Source: JBIOWF01 sp044868295 (GTDB taxonomy: Bacteria; Actinomycetota; Actinomycetes; Streptosporangiales; Streptosporangiaceae). From it: DNA of 21,193 bases. Positions 13,116-19,949 of this stretch are shown here, piece after piece; the stretch's first letter is position 1; every line of letters begins with the position of its first letter. Location of the stretch: assembly GCA_044868295.1 (NCBI GenBank), contig JBIOWF010000135.1, positions 1 through 21,193 of the forward strand, in the 5' to 3' direction. The notes under the pieces were generated by a model that saw only the letters and a list, made by a program, of their open reading frames with translations, was not told the origin of the DNA and made no database searches. Made by a program: the position numbers and the translations under genes.

Positions 13116-13375
13116 CTCGCACTCACACCAAGACTTTCGCCATCTACAACGCATGGGCGGAGACGACGCCGCACAAGCGGGACGAGCCCGGCTTCGGCAA
13201 AGCGGCCCGCGAGGGCGACCCGTGTTGCGAGCCGCAATGCGGTGAGCTACTCCGCGCGGATGAGGTCGTGTACGCCGTCGTCGAGCTCGACCGTGAAGAC
13301 GCGAATCCCGGCCGAGGTGAGCCGTGGGTGTGCTGGCGGCATGTCCGCCCAGACGAGGGGCCGCTGAAGGTCTGA
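13112..13375 (+). CDS. Small Cys-containing protein, 87 aa
   Basis: The GTG at 13112 overlaps the previous stop (GTGA). The N-terminus is polar and basic (TRTHTKTFAIYNAWAETTP). Metal-ligand candidates are C38, C39 and C43 (DPCCEPQCGELL) and the later C74 and H77 (PWVCWRHVRP), which together could form a zinc ribbon. The strand VVYAVVELDRED lies between them. This combination is seen in small phage zinc-binding proteins. A strong hairpin begins five bases after the stop, so this gene probably ends its transcription unit. Confidence 0.65.
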   Translation: MTRTHTKTFAIYNAWAETTPHKRDEPGFGKAAREGDPCCEPQCGELLRADEVVYAVVELDREDANPGRGEPWVCWRHVRPDEGPLKV

Positions 13376-13380
13376 TGGCT

Positions 13381-13419
13381 CCGGCCGGCCCGTGCCGCGC
13401 GAGGGCGCGGACCGGTCGG
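13381..13419 (+). terminator. Two-stage GC hairpin after the 13112-13375 gene
   Basis: The inner stem CCGCGC (13395-13400) with GCGCGG (13405-13410) is perfect around the loop GAGG. An outer 8-bp stem joins 13381-13388 to 13412-13419 with one G-T wobble. No T-run follows. Its position immediately after the stop and its stability suggest a transcript end or a protective 3' structure. Confidence 0.5.
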
Positions 13420-13603
13420 GGAACACTCGCCGAGGACTCGTTCTCGGGTACGCCCGTCGTGAGCGTTTGATCACGGCCGCCCGCTTCTGCCACGGGAAAC
13501 CGCGGCATCCGCGTAAGCGGTACAGCGGTGGGACGTTTGGGCTAACCGTGCTGGCCCGTCTCTCCACATCGGGGAGCAAGGCGCTGGTTCGCCGCACGGA
13601 CCC
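13420..13603 (+). other. Non-coding structured region upstream of the tRNA
   Basis: No convincing gene lies in this stretch, and the open frames through it lack ribosome-binding sites and run into the tRNA. It holds two nested hairpins at 13481-13520 (CCGCTT with AAGCGG; inside, CGCGG and CCGCG around CAT) and a hairpin at 13560-13576 (CTCTCC with GGGGAG, one wobble). It may be a non-coding RNA or the precursor leader of the tRNA. No clear promoter is seen. It lacks a second T-arm and is not a further tRNA. Confidence 0.4.
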
Positions 13604-13680
13604 TGCGGGTAGGAGCACCGGTTGTGCTCAACGGCCTCATAAGCCGAGACAGGTCGGTTCGACTCCGACACCCGCGACCA
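13604..13680 (+). tRNA. tRNA with CAT anticodon (elongator Met or Ile2)
   Basis: All arms fold: acceptor TGCGGGT (13604-13610) with ACCCGCG, D-stem GAGC/GCTC around a loop containing GG, anticodon stem ACGGC/GCCGA (one A-A mismatch at the base) with loop CTCATAA, a five-base variable loop, T-stem GTCGG/CCGAC with loop TTCGACT, discriminator A, and an encoded CCA, 77 bases in all. The first pair is T-G and the anticodon stem lacks the three G-C pairs of initiator tRNA, so it is an elongator type. A CAT anticodon may read Met, or Ile AUA codons if modified to lysidine; sequence alone does not decide. Phage genes lie on both sides. Confidence 0.92.
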
Positions 13681-13735
13681 AGGGATGCGCGACTCGCCCA
13701 CGGGACGCGCCCCTGAACAATCACCAGGAGGCGTG

Positions 13736-14005
13736 ATGGCTGAGAAGCAGGAGGTCCTCTCGGTCCGCGTTTCCGCCGAACTCGCCGACGCGCTCCGCTG
13801 CCTGGCCGCCGAGCAGGGTGTCAAAGTGTCCGATGTCCTACGGGACGCCGCAAGCAGGGCCGTACGCGACGCCGAGCCGTGCGCAGGTCTTTGCAGCCTC
13901 CCGCGCACCGTGACAGGCCCCGGCTTCTTGTCGCCGATTCTCACGAACGCCTCCTGGACGTGCGGGTGCGGCGCGCCCATCCCTACGACGCTCACGATCT
14001 CGTGA
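13736..14005 (+). CDS. Ribbon-helix-helix protein with Cys-rich tail, 89 aa
   Basis: The ATG at 13736 follows a near-perfect ribosome-binding site (aggagg, 13726-13731). Residues 5-46 give the ribbon-helix-helix pattern: strand QEVLSVRVSAEL, helix ADALRCLAAEQG, turn VKVSDV, helix LRDAASRAV. Such proteins bind DNA as dimers and often repress their own promoters. The tail adds C49, C53, C76 and C78 (TCGCG), a possible metal site, which is not part of the simple family. The initiation region is repeated almost exactly before the next gene. Confidence 0.7.
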   Translation: MAEKQEVLSVRVSAELADALRCLAAEQGVKVSDVLRDAASRAVRDAEPCAGLCSLPRTVTGPGFLSPILTNASWTCGCGAPIPTTLTIS

Positions 14006-14021
14006 CCTATCAGGAGGCGTG

Positions 14022-14225
14022 ATGGCCGAGGGATTGTCGACGCGCGTCAAGAGGTGCCTCGATGCGGCGGTCAAGGCGCTCCCAGAGGCTGAGCGTTACG
14101 CCGGAGTCCGGTCGCAGTTGGAGGGCCTGCGGGACAAGCGGATCGGCGTGAACATGCACGCTGGGGCTGCTCTCGCCGAGCTCCACGCGATCGAGAGCGC
14201 GCTCGGCTCTCTAGCCGCTAGCTGA
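14022..14225 (+). CDS. Small helical protein, 67 aa
   Basis: The ATG at 14022 follows aggagg (14012-14017); the 16 bases caggaggcgtgatggc are identical to those before the preceding gene. The protein is almost wholly helical: STRVKRCLDAAVKALPEAER, YAGVRSQLEGLRDK, then a helix ending in ALGSLAAS. It has no strand for a ribbon-helix-helix fold and no metal site beyond one Cys. It is probably cotranscribed with the upstream gene and could be its partner. Function is unknown. Confidence 0.6.
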   Translation: MAEGLSTRVKRCLDAAVKALPEAERYAGVRSQLEGLRDKRIGVNMHAGAALAELHAIESALGSLAAS

Positions 14226-14228
14226 TCT

Positions 14229-14252
14229 TTCAAAAACCGCATGTCGTTTGAA
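14229..14252 (+). promoter_or_regulatory. AT-rich dyad before the tail module
   Basis: TTCAAA (14229-14234) and TTTGAA (14247-14252) are perfect inverted 6-bp arms 12 bases apart, unusual in this GC-rich sequence, placed at the boundary between small genes and the structural module. An operator is possible; no matching -35/-10 pair was found. Confidence 0.25.
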
Positions 14253-14300
14253 TGCCACCTGCGGAAACTTGGCACCCTCTGAACGGTCGAGGGGGTCGGC

Positions 14301-15653
14301 GTGGCTATCGCGATCGACGCCTCTTCCCCGGCCATCGTCACCACCACTGCAGACCCGGTCACGACCGCCTCTTTCTCCCCGCCTGCGAGCACCTTGCTGG
14401 TGGCGTGTGTTTTCGTAGAGAACAGCACGGACCAAGCGATCACCGTCTCCAACACCGGCAGCGCGTTGACCTGGACGCAGCGGGTTATCCGCACCACAGC
14501 GGAGGCCGGGAGCAACTCCGGCGAGGTCGCGATCTTCACCGCGCCCAACACCGGCGCCCAGGCCGGCATTACCGTCACCGCGTCGGTGGCCTCGGTCTCG
14601 TCGTATGCCGCCCTGAAGGTGTACGTGCTGACCGGCGCCAGCCTGACGTCGCCGGTCGGCACCACGGGTGAGGGCAACAGCACGACAAACAACGTGACGG
14701 TCACCGCCTACACGAGCACGGTCAACAACAGCCGCGGCATCTGCGCGGCGCAGGACTGGCTCGCGAGCGGTGCACCGTCCAGCACGGACGACGAGGAGAC
14801 GTTTCACACCGCCTCCCAACTGAGTGGGATGGCGATCTCGAAGTCCGCCGCCACCACACCGGCCGGTACGAGCGTCACGTTCAACCTGGACGCGGCAGGT
14901 ACGGCTGCCGCGCGCTGGCTGTGGGCCGCGATCGAGATCCTGCCCTCCGTCACACTCCCGCTGCGCAACTCCTTCAGCGGCGGTAGCGACGGAACGATCA
15001 TCACCACAGCCAATAGCGGCGGCGCATCCGGCGACAGCTTCGGCTCCACCAACGGCAGCCCCAAATTCGAGTCCGACAACGCAACCGGCTGGCGCAGCCC
15101 GATGACGTGCCTGCTCACTGCGTCTACGTCGGACATCATCCGCTGGCCAGGAATCGCCCTCGCCGGACGTGACATATGGATCCGCGAATACATCTACTTC
15201 ACGGCCAACCCGTCGTCGTCGGCGACCTTCATCAACATCAACAGCCAGTCCGCTGGCACGTCCAGCATGGTCGTGGTCGTCGACACGAACGGCAAGATCG
15301 CCGTCAACGACACGACTGGCGCCCAGGTCGGCCTGACGACGACCTCGATCACGTTGAACGGCTGGGTCCGCGTCGAGGCGTACTGCCACACCGGCACAAC
15401 AACGGGCAACGGCGAGTTCGAGCTGCGGCTGTACAACACCGCGGATTCGCTCACCCCGACGGAGACGATCAGCGCGAGCAGCCTGAACTTCTCAACGACG
15501 CTGCCCGACCGCATCAGTTGGACGTTCCATTCCGGGGCCACCACGTACCAAGCGGACGATCTCGCGGTCAGCGACACAGGGTGGAACGGCCCGGCGTCCG
15601 CCTCCACCCCGCCTGCTCGTAGCCGGGCCTACCAGGCGCTGCTCGTCCGCTGA
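14301..15653 (+). CDS. Minor tail protein with lectin-like C-terminal region, 450 aa
   Basis: GTG 14301 follows gaggggg. Residues 1-215 are beta-rich, Ser/Thr/Ala-rich and end in a WLWAAIEILPS strand, typical of actinophage minor tail proteins. Residues 222-430 have the look of a concanavalin/LamG-like jelly roll: a NSFSGGSDGT start, IREYIYFTANP, VVVDTNGKIAVND, LNGWVRVEAYCHTG, FELRLYN, and the closing ISWTFHSGATTYQADDLAVSDTGW. Such domains often bind sugars on the host surface. The C-terminal 20 residues are basic and likely exposed. A role in host adsorption is inferred from fold and position, not shown. Confidence 0.7.
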   Translation: MAIAIDASSPAIVTTTADPVTTASFSPPASTLLVACVFVENSTDQAITVSNTGSALTWTQRVIRTTAEAGSNSGEVAIFTAPNTGAQAGITVTASVASVSSYAALKVYVLTGASLTSPVGTTGEGNSTTNNVTVTAYTSTVNNSRGICAAQDWLASGAPSSTDDEETFHTASQLSGMAISKSAATTPAGTSVTFNLDAAGTAAARWLWAAIEILPSVTLPLRNSFSGGSDGTIITTANSGGASGDSFGSTNGSPKFESDNATGWRSPMTCLLTASTSDIIRWPGIALAGRDIWIREYIYFTANPSSSATFININSQSAGTSSMVVVVDTNGKIAVNDTTGAQVGLTTTSITLNGWVRVEAYCHTGTTTGNGEFELRLYNTADSLTPTETISASSLNFSTTLPDRISWTFHSGATTYQADDLAVSDTGWNGPASASTPPARSRAYQALLVR

Positions 15654-15679
15654 CCACCAGTTCGTAGACCACTTCCAGG

Positions 15680-15696
15680 CCGTCCCGATGGGGCGG
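15680..15696 (+). terminator. Short hairpin between tail genes
   Basis: CCGTCCC (15680-15686) pairs with GGGGCGG (15690-15696) over seven positions (one T-G wobble) around a three-base loop, followed by the pyrimidine-rich tccttcc. It lies 27 bases after one gene and 27 bases before the next. It may be a weak terminator. Confidence 0.4.
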
Positions 15697-15722
15697 TCCT
15701 TCCACACGCCCAGGAGGGCGCC

Positions 15723-16292
15723 ATGACCACGCGCACCGATGGCATCAACTGGCACGCCCACGCCCGTGTCGACAAGTTCGACGACGAGCAGGTGGAGTGG
15801 GTCCGTAACAAGACCGGCGTGCTCGTTCCGCAGGGCGACCTGCTCTCGCAGCATGTGGTGCCGTACGAGGTGACGGAAGCGGACGGAAACCTGCTGACCA
15901 CGGCGGGCCTGACCCGGCTGGCCTCGCTGCTCATCGCGGGCGGCGGCCAGGGCCTTACCAACACGGCGACTCGCCTCGGCGTGGGTAACTCGAACACCGC
16001 CGCGACGATCGCGGACACGGACCTGGGCGCATCCGCTGGTTCCTCGAACCGGTACTTCATGACGATGGACGCCACCTACCCGAGCGCCAGCGGTGCGGTG
16101 GTCACGGCTAAGGCCACCTTCGCGACTGGGGACGGCAACTTCCAGTGGCAGGAGTGGGGGCTGGACATCGGCACGCCCACGGTCTCGGCCGGCACGACAG
16201 TGAACGCGACTCTGCTCAATCACAAGATTGCCAGCCTGGGGACCAAGGTTTCTGGATCTTGGGCGCTAACGGTCACCATCACTTTCTCATGA
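15723..16292 (+). CDS. Phage tail-type structural protein, 189 aa
   Basis: ATG 15723 follows the site caggagggcg. The protein matches a widespread phage structural type: EADGNLLTTAGLTRLASLLI (53-72), a GVGNSNTAATIADTDLGA block, RYFMTMDATYP, VTAKATFATGDGNFQWQEWG and LNHKIASLGTKVSGSWALTV near the end. The pattern is nearly always found beside tail fibre or baseplate genes and is mostly beta. Its exact place in the virion is not known. Confidence 0.75.
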   Translation: MTTRTDGINWHAHARVDKFDDEQVEWVRNKTGVLVPQGDLLSQHVVPYEVTEADGNLLTTAGLTRLASLLIAGGGQGLTNTATRLGVGNSNTAATIADTDLGASAGSSNRYFMTMDATYPSASGAVVTAKATFATGDGNFQWQEWGLDIGTPTVSAGTTVNATLLNHKIASLGTKVSGSWALTVTITFS

Positions 16293-16320
16293 TCATTTAG
16301 GTCAACCCGCTTTTCGTCTC

Positions 16321-16352
16321 GGCCAATCGCCGACACCTTCTCTCGATTGGCC
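16321..16352 (+). other. Perfect 9-bp inverted repeat in a 5' leader
   Basis: GGCCAATCG (16321-16329) and CGATTGGCC (16344-16352) form a perfect stem with a 14-base loop, 12 bases before the next start. It could be a weak terminator of the preceding gene or a leader hairpin affecting the next. No T-run follows. Confidence 0.45.
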
Positions 16353-16364
16353 AGGTGATCCGCC

Positions 16365-16847
16365 ATGGGCATGCTCTACACGGCCCAGTTCAACGGAGTG
16401 GCAGTTACCGCCCAGCAGGACTTCTTCGAGCTGCTCGTGCCGTCCGACTGCGTCGTCATCGTCCATATGATCCAGCTCACCCAGACCACCGAACTGGGAG
16501 ATGCGCAGGAAGAGCAACTGGCGATCCTTCTCAAGCGCGGAGTTGGGTCGGTCACCTCCGGATCTGGCGGCACCACACCGACGCCCGCCAAGACAGAGTC
16601 GGGGTTCGCTGCCGCCGGATCGACAGTCGAGGCCAACAACACCACCAAGATGGCCACCGGTTCCGGCACCATCACCACACTCGACGCTGACTCATGGAAC
16701 GTACGAGCGGAGAAGGTATGGCTCATGCCGCCGGAACTCCGGATCGTTCTCTCGCCGACCGAGCGGCTAACTGTCGAACTCGGAACTACGCCGGCCGACA
16801 GCATCACGATGAACGGCGTGATCAAGTTCGAGGAACTGGGTGGGTGA
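16365..16847 (+). CDS. Phage minor structural protein, 160 aa
   Basis: The protein matches a small virion protein type: a beta-rich N-terminus (LYTAQFNGVAVTAQQDFFEL), SDCVVIVHMIQLTQT (about 27-41), a DAQEEQLAILLKRGVGSVTS block, a glycine-rich middle, TVEANNTTKMATGSG, and a LRIVLSPTERLTVELGTTPA end with DSITMNGVIKFEEL. The pattern is known from phage structural clusters, generally near minor tail genes. ATG 16365 follows a purine stretch (gccaggtgatc). The end overlaps a possible GTG of the next gene. Confidence 0.7.
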   Translation: MGMLYTAQFNGVAVTAQQDFFELLVPSDCVVIVHMIQLTQTTELGDAQEEQLAILLKRGVGSVTSGSGGTTPTPAKTESGFAAAGSTVEANNTTKMATGSGTITTLDADSWNVRAEKVWLMPPELRIVLSPTERLTVELGTTPADSITMNGVIKFEELGG

Positions 16848-16848
16848 C

Positions 16849-17097
16849 ATGAAGGTTGAGACCCCGAAGGAGAAGCAGCTCCGTATCGCCCGCCTCAACC
16901 TGGCCAACGCCCAAGCCGCGGTGGCCGACCTACCAACCGTCGAAGCGCGCGCCCTCGCCCGGATTGCCGACGCGGATGCGCGCCTCCTCGCGGCCGAGGC
17001 CGACCTGATCCGCGTACGGACAGTCGAAATGCCCGCCGTACAGGCACGCGTCACCGAACTTGAGGCGGAGATAGCGGCTCTCGAAGCGGAGGCGTAG
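16849..17097 (+). CDS. Small coiled-coil protein, 82 aa
   Basis: ATG 16849 is taken as the start; GTG 16840 would add three residues and overlap the upstream stop. The protein is a continuous helix with heptad character (KQLRIARLNLANAQAAVADL ... ARALARIADADARLLAAEAD ... VTELEAEIAALEAEA). It may be a trimeric or dimeric coiled coil serving as a structural spacer or chaperone next to the repeat protein, which starts four bases after its stop. No catalytic features. Confidence 0.7.
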   Translation: MKVETPKEKQLRIARLNLANAQAAVADLPTVEARALARIADADARLLAAEADLIRVRTVEMPAVQARVTELEAEIAALEAEA

Positions 17098-17100
17098 CCC

Positions 17101-18945
17101 ATGGCCCGGCGCACGTACCCGTCGCGCCGGTCCGGTAGGGCGGTCTACCGGACACCGTCACTGGTCGCCTGGCGGCGCCGGCCTATCCCGTTCACCGCGG
17201 CTGGGACCACGCCGGTCAACGACTCCGACACCGGTACAGGCGTTGATGCGGCGACTCTCGCCGCAGCGCTCACATCCACTGACACCGGGTCCGGTATCGA
17301 TGCCTCGTCGCTCGTCGCGGACCTGTCGGGAGCGGATACCGGAACAGGTGCCGATGCTGAGAGCCTCAGCGCGGCCGTCACGTCGGCAGAAACCGGCTCC
17401 GGTACCGACACCGCAGCTCTCACCGCGGCGCTCACCGACGCCGACACGGGCTCAGCGGCAGACGCTGCATCTCTGGCTGCCGCACAGAGCCAGGGGGAGA
17501 CGGGCTCCGGCGCCGACTCGCAGTCACTGACCGCAGGACTGTCCACCGGCGACACGGGAAGCTCAGCGGAAACTGAGCTTCTCGGCTTGTCCAGCGTGGA
17601 CACCGGTACAGGCGCTGACGCCGAGTCCCTCGCCGCCGACGGCTCCGACACCGACTCAGGAACCGGCACCGAAGCCGCGTCTCTCGTAGCGTCGCTGTCG
17701 GGTACGGAGACGTCCTCCGCCGCTGACGCCCACTCGCTTACGGTCGCTCTCACGGCCACCGAGACGGGTTCCGGCGTCGACGCCCAGACCCTCACCGCCT
17801 CGGTATCGGACGCCGACACCGGCACCGGGGTAGATGCTGCATCGCTCGCCGCCACGCTGTCCGCAACGGACACCGGCGCGTCGACTGAGACCGAAACCGT
17901 AGGGATCGCCAGCGGCGACGCAGGCGCCGCGGTTGACGCCCAGGCGCTCGTCATCTCCGTCAGCGACTCCGACACAGGCTCGGCCACCGAGAGCGAAATC
18001 GTCGGGCTCACGTCGGCGGACACCGGTGCGAGCGCCGACGCAGCAGCTCTCGCAACCGTTCTGACCGGCGCCGACACAGCAACTGGCGTAGACGCCGCGA
18101 CACTCGCAGCAGCCCTCACGGACACCGAGGCCGGCACCAGCGCAGAAGGCCAGACACTCACCGCTGACGGCCAGGTCTCCGACGGCGACACCGCGTCCGG
18201 CACGGACGCCCACACACTCACCGCGGCTCTGGCCGACACGGAGTCCGGGACCTCTGTAGAGGCCGGCTCGATCTCTGCGGTGCTCTCCACCGGGGAAACA
18301 GGGTTCTCCGCCGAAGACGCCGTCGTAGGCCTGGCATCAGCCGACACTGGGTCGGCCGTGGACGCTGAGACGCTGACCGTTTCCGTCTTCGACGCCGACA
18401 CGGGCACAGCAGCCGAAGGCGCCCACCTCGGACTGACCGCAGCCGACACAGGGTCCAGCGCCGACGCAGAAACCCTCACCACCACGCTCGTCAGCGCGGA
18501 CACCGTCGGCACGGCAGATGCCGCCACGCTGGCCGCGTCCATCGCCGCTGCCGAGACTGGCAGCGGCGCCGAAAGCCAAACCGTCATCTCCGACGGCCAG
18601 GCAAGCGACAGCGACACCGCCAGCAGCTCCGACACGGCCAGCATTGCGGCGGACCTCGCGGCCTCGGACACTGCCGCCGCAATCGAGATCGCCGCCCTGG
18701 CTGCTCTGCTCGCTGCCTCTGAGACGGTCGTCGCGGTCGAATCGGCCGTTGTCACCGTCATTCTCACCAGCAGCGACACCGGTACCGCAGCCGAATCCGC
18801 TTCTGTGGCCATTGGCGGGGCAACGCTCCACAACCTCGGCGGTTCTCTCGTGTCCACGAACGTCCTCGGCGGCTCTGTTCTCGCCACCAGCGGTCTTGGC
18901 GGATCTCAAGCCGCAGGCCAAGGATTCGGCGGCTCCCTCACCTGA
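17101..18945 (+). CDS. Long Asp/Thr/Gly-rich repeat protein, probable tail or fibre component, 614 aa
   Basis: ATG 17101 lies four bases after the preceding stop, inside a purine-rich context. The N-terminal 35 residues are very basic (RRTYPSRRSGRAVYR and WRRRPIP), as in some actinophage structural proteins. Residues 43-573 are about 30 tandem repeats with the core D/E-T-G-x-x-x-D-A-x-x-L-x-A-x-x-x-x-x. Residues 579-614 carry three LGGS decapeptides and a final FGGS. No enzyme motif, signal peptide or membrane span is visible. Repeats with such regular small and acidic residues fit a rigid fibre, perhaps beta-structured. Position in the tail module supports a virion role. Strand-opposite frame is long only because of codon bias. 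Confidence 0.75.
   Translation: MARRTYPSRRSGRAVYRTPSLVAWRRRPIPFTAAGTTPVNDSDTGTGVDAATLAAALTSTDTGSGIDASSLVADLSGADTGTGADAESLSAAVTSAETGSGTDTAALTAALTDADTGSAADAASLAAAQSQGETGSGADSQSLTAGLSTGDTGSSAETELLGLSSVDTGTGADAESLAADGSDTDSGTGTEAASLVASLSGTETSSAADAHSLTVALTATETGSGVDAQTLTASVSDADTGTGVDAASLAATLSATDTGASTETETVGIASGDAGAAVDAQALVISVSDSDTGSATESEIVGLTSADTGASADAAALATVLTGADTATGVDAATLAAALTDTEAGTSAEGQTLTADGQVSDGDTASGTDAHTLTAALADTESGTSVEAGSISAVLSTGETGFSAEDAVVGLASADTGSAVDAETLTVSVFDADTGTAAEGAHLGLTAADTGSSADAETLTTTLVSADTVGTADAATLAASIAAAETGSGAESQTVISDGQASDSDTASSSDTASIAADLAASDTAAAIEIAALAALLAASETVVAVESAVVTVILTSSDTGTAAESASVAIGGATLHNLGGSLVSTNVLGGSVLATSGLGGSQAAGQGFGGSLT
17227..18819 (+). repeat. About 30 tandem 54-bp (18-residue) coding repeats
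   Basis: Counting from D43, there are 22 repeats of 18 residues, five of 16, two of 20 and a final one of 15. Copies have diverged at DNA level, but words such as gacaccggtacaggcg recur exactly (17227-17242 and 17599-17614). The five short copies share a hydrophobic-Gly-hydrophobic ending (LGL, VGI, VGL); the two long copies share a DGQ insertion. Confidence 0.9.
18835..18942 (+). repeat. LGGS decapeptide repeats at the C-terminus of the long repeat protein
   Basis: Residues 579-608 are three copies of a ten-residue unit starting LGGS, followed by FGGSLT. The unit is different in composition and length from the 18-residue repeats and could be a separate tip or anchoring segment. Confidence 0.85.
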
Positions 18946-18964
18946 TGCACGCGAGGAGGTTGCC

Positions 18965-19300
18965 GTGGCCAGCATCGTCAACGTCACCTTGACCGAGGGC
19001 GATGACACGTCCCGCATCTGGAACCTCACCACGGATGGGTCGCCACTCAACCTCACCTCAGCTGATGTGACAGCGGTGATCAAGCCGTCAGAGGCGTACG
19101 AGGACGACGACGATGCCGCCCACGTCCTCACCGAGGGCGACGGCGTCACGATCGTCAGCGCATCGGCCGGCACGGTGAAGGTGGACATCCCGACGGCTGT
19201 GACACAAGCGCCCAGCCAATGGCTGTACAAGATCCTCGTCACGCTGGCCGGTCAGACGGAGGTAGCGGTGTGGGGCGTCCTCTGGATCGCCGATGCCTGA
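18965..19300 (+). CDS. BppU-like tail/baseplate protein, 111 aa
   Basis: GTG 18965 follows gaggaggttgcc. The protein resembles the N-terminal Ig-like domain of baseplate upper proteins (BppU type): VNVTLTEGDDTSRIWNLTTD (5-24), SPLNLTSADVTAVIKP, an acidic loop, VTIVSASAGTVKVDIP, and WLYKILVTLAGQTEVAVWG near the end. In other phages this domain attaches receptor-binding proteins to the baseplate. Here it is the whole protein, so it may be an adaptor. Its stop overlaps the glycosyltransferase start by eight bases. Confidence 0.75.
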   Translation: MASIVNVTLTEGDDTSRIWNLTTDGSPLNLTSADVTAVIKPSEAYEDDDDAAHVLTEGDGVTIVSASAGTVKVDIPTAVTQAPSQWLYKILVTLAGQTEVAVWGVLWIADA

Positions 19301-19949
19301 CGCCCTCATCTCCGTGCTGCTCCCGTCGCGGCATCGGCCGGAGGCGCTCACCGATTCCATCGGCAGCCTCCGGGTCATGGCCGCCGATCCTCGCCGCATC
19401 GAGATCCTCGTCGCCGCGGACCCAGACGATCCCGCGACAGTGGAAGCGGCTGAACGCTCCCGAGCGCGAGCCTGGGTAGCGCCCACCAGGTACGGCTACC
19501 ACCGGCTCCACGAGTACGTGAACGAGCTTGCCCGGCAGGCTGCGGGGGAGTGGCTGTTGCTGTGGAACGACGACGCCCGCATGCTCACCGCAAGCTGGGA
19601 CGAACACGTCGCCCAGGCCGAGCCTGGAGTCCTGTGGCCGGACCACAACGGCTCGGCGTTCCTGAACGTCTTCCCGATCGTCCACCGGCGCGTCGTCGAC
19701 ATTCTCGGGCACTTCTCTCTCTCGCCGCACAACGACAGCTGGGTCCAGGACGTCGCCGAAGCGGTCGGCGCCCACCACCGGATCCCCGTCGAGGTCCTGC
19801 ACGACCGCTACGACCTGACCGGCGGTCACAACGACCAGACGTGGCGCGAAGCACAAGCGGGCTACCGCACCGCGGACTACCACTCGCCTGAGATGGCCGC
19901 GCTCCGGCAGAAAGACATCGACATCCTTCAGACGAAGTGGAGCAGCTGA
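19293..19949 (+). CDS. GT-A fold (family 2-like) glycosyltransferase, 218 aa
   Basis: The protein starts with LISVLLPSRHRPEALTDSIG (5-24), the usual nucleotide-binding strand and helix of GT2-like enzymes, followed by IEILVAADPDDP with D43, D45 and D46, and GEWLLLWNDDARM (85-97), in which N92-D93-D94 takes the place of the DxD metal motif. An acceptor-side region rich in His and Asp follows (HNDSWVQDVAEAVG). The length is short but complete for a single-domain GT-A enzyme. ATG 19293 overlaps the BppU-like gene and the stop abuts the dehydrogenase start, so the three genes are coupled. Donor and acceptor are unknown; virion or host-surface glycan modification is possible. Confidence 0.8.
   Translation: MPDALISVLLPSRHRPEALTDSIGSLRVMAADPRRIEILVAADPDDPATVEAAERSRARAWVAPTRYGYHRLHEYVNELARQAAGEWLLLWNDDARMLTASWDEHVAQAEPGVLWPDHNGSAFLNVFPIVHRRVVDILGHFSLSPHNDSWVQDVAEAVGAHHRIPVEVLHDRYDLTGGHNDQTWREAQAGYRTADYHSPEMAALRQKDIDILQTKWSS

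Noticed and set aside
13521..13603. Possible second tRNA just before the CAT tRNA
   Set aside because: A GGTTCG word is present, but the bases on either side cannot form a T-stem and no acceptor pairing was found.
13604..13680. tRNA as a prophage attachment site boundary
   Set aside because: Phage-type genes lie on both sides, no integrase is in the window, and no duplicated 3' tRNA segment was seen.
13392..13736. 114-residue open frame through the tRNA region
   Set aside because: It runs through the whole tRNA gene and several hairpins and has no ribosome-binding site; the tRNA explains the sequence better.
17227..18819. CRISPR-like array
   Set aside because: The repeats are coding, diverged, contiguous without spacers, and keep one reading frame.
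17145..18887. 580-residue open frame on the - strand opposite the repeat protein
   Set aside because: It mirrors the 18-residue repeats and is open only because Asp, Thr, Gly and Ala codons in a GC-rich gene rarely give stops on the other strand. It has no ribosome-binding site or family motif.
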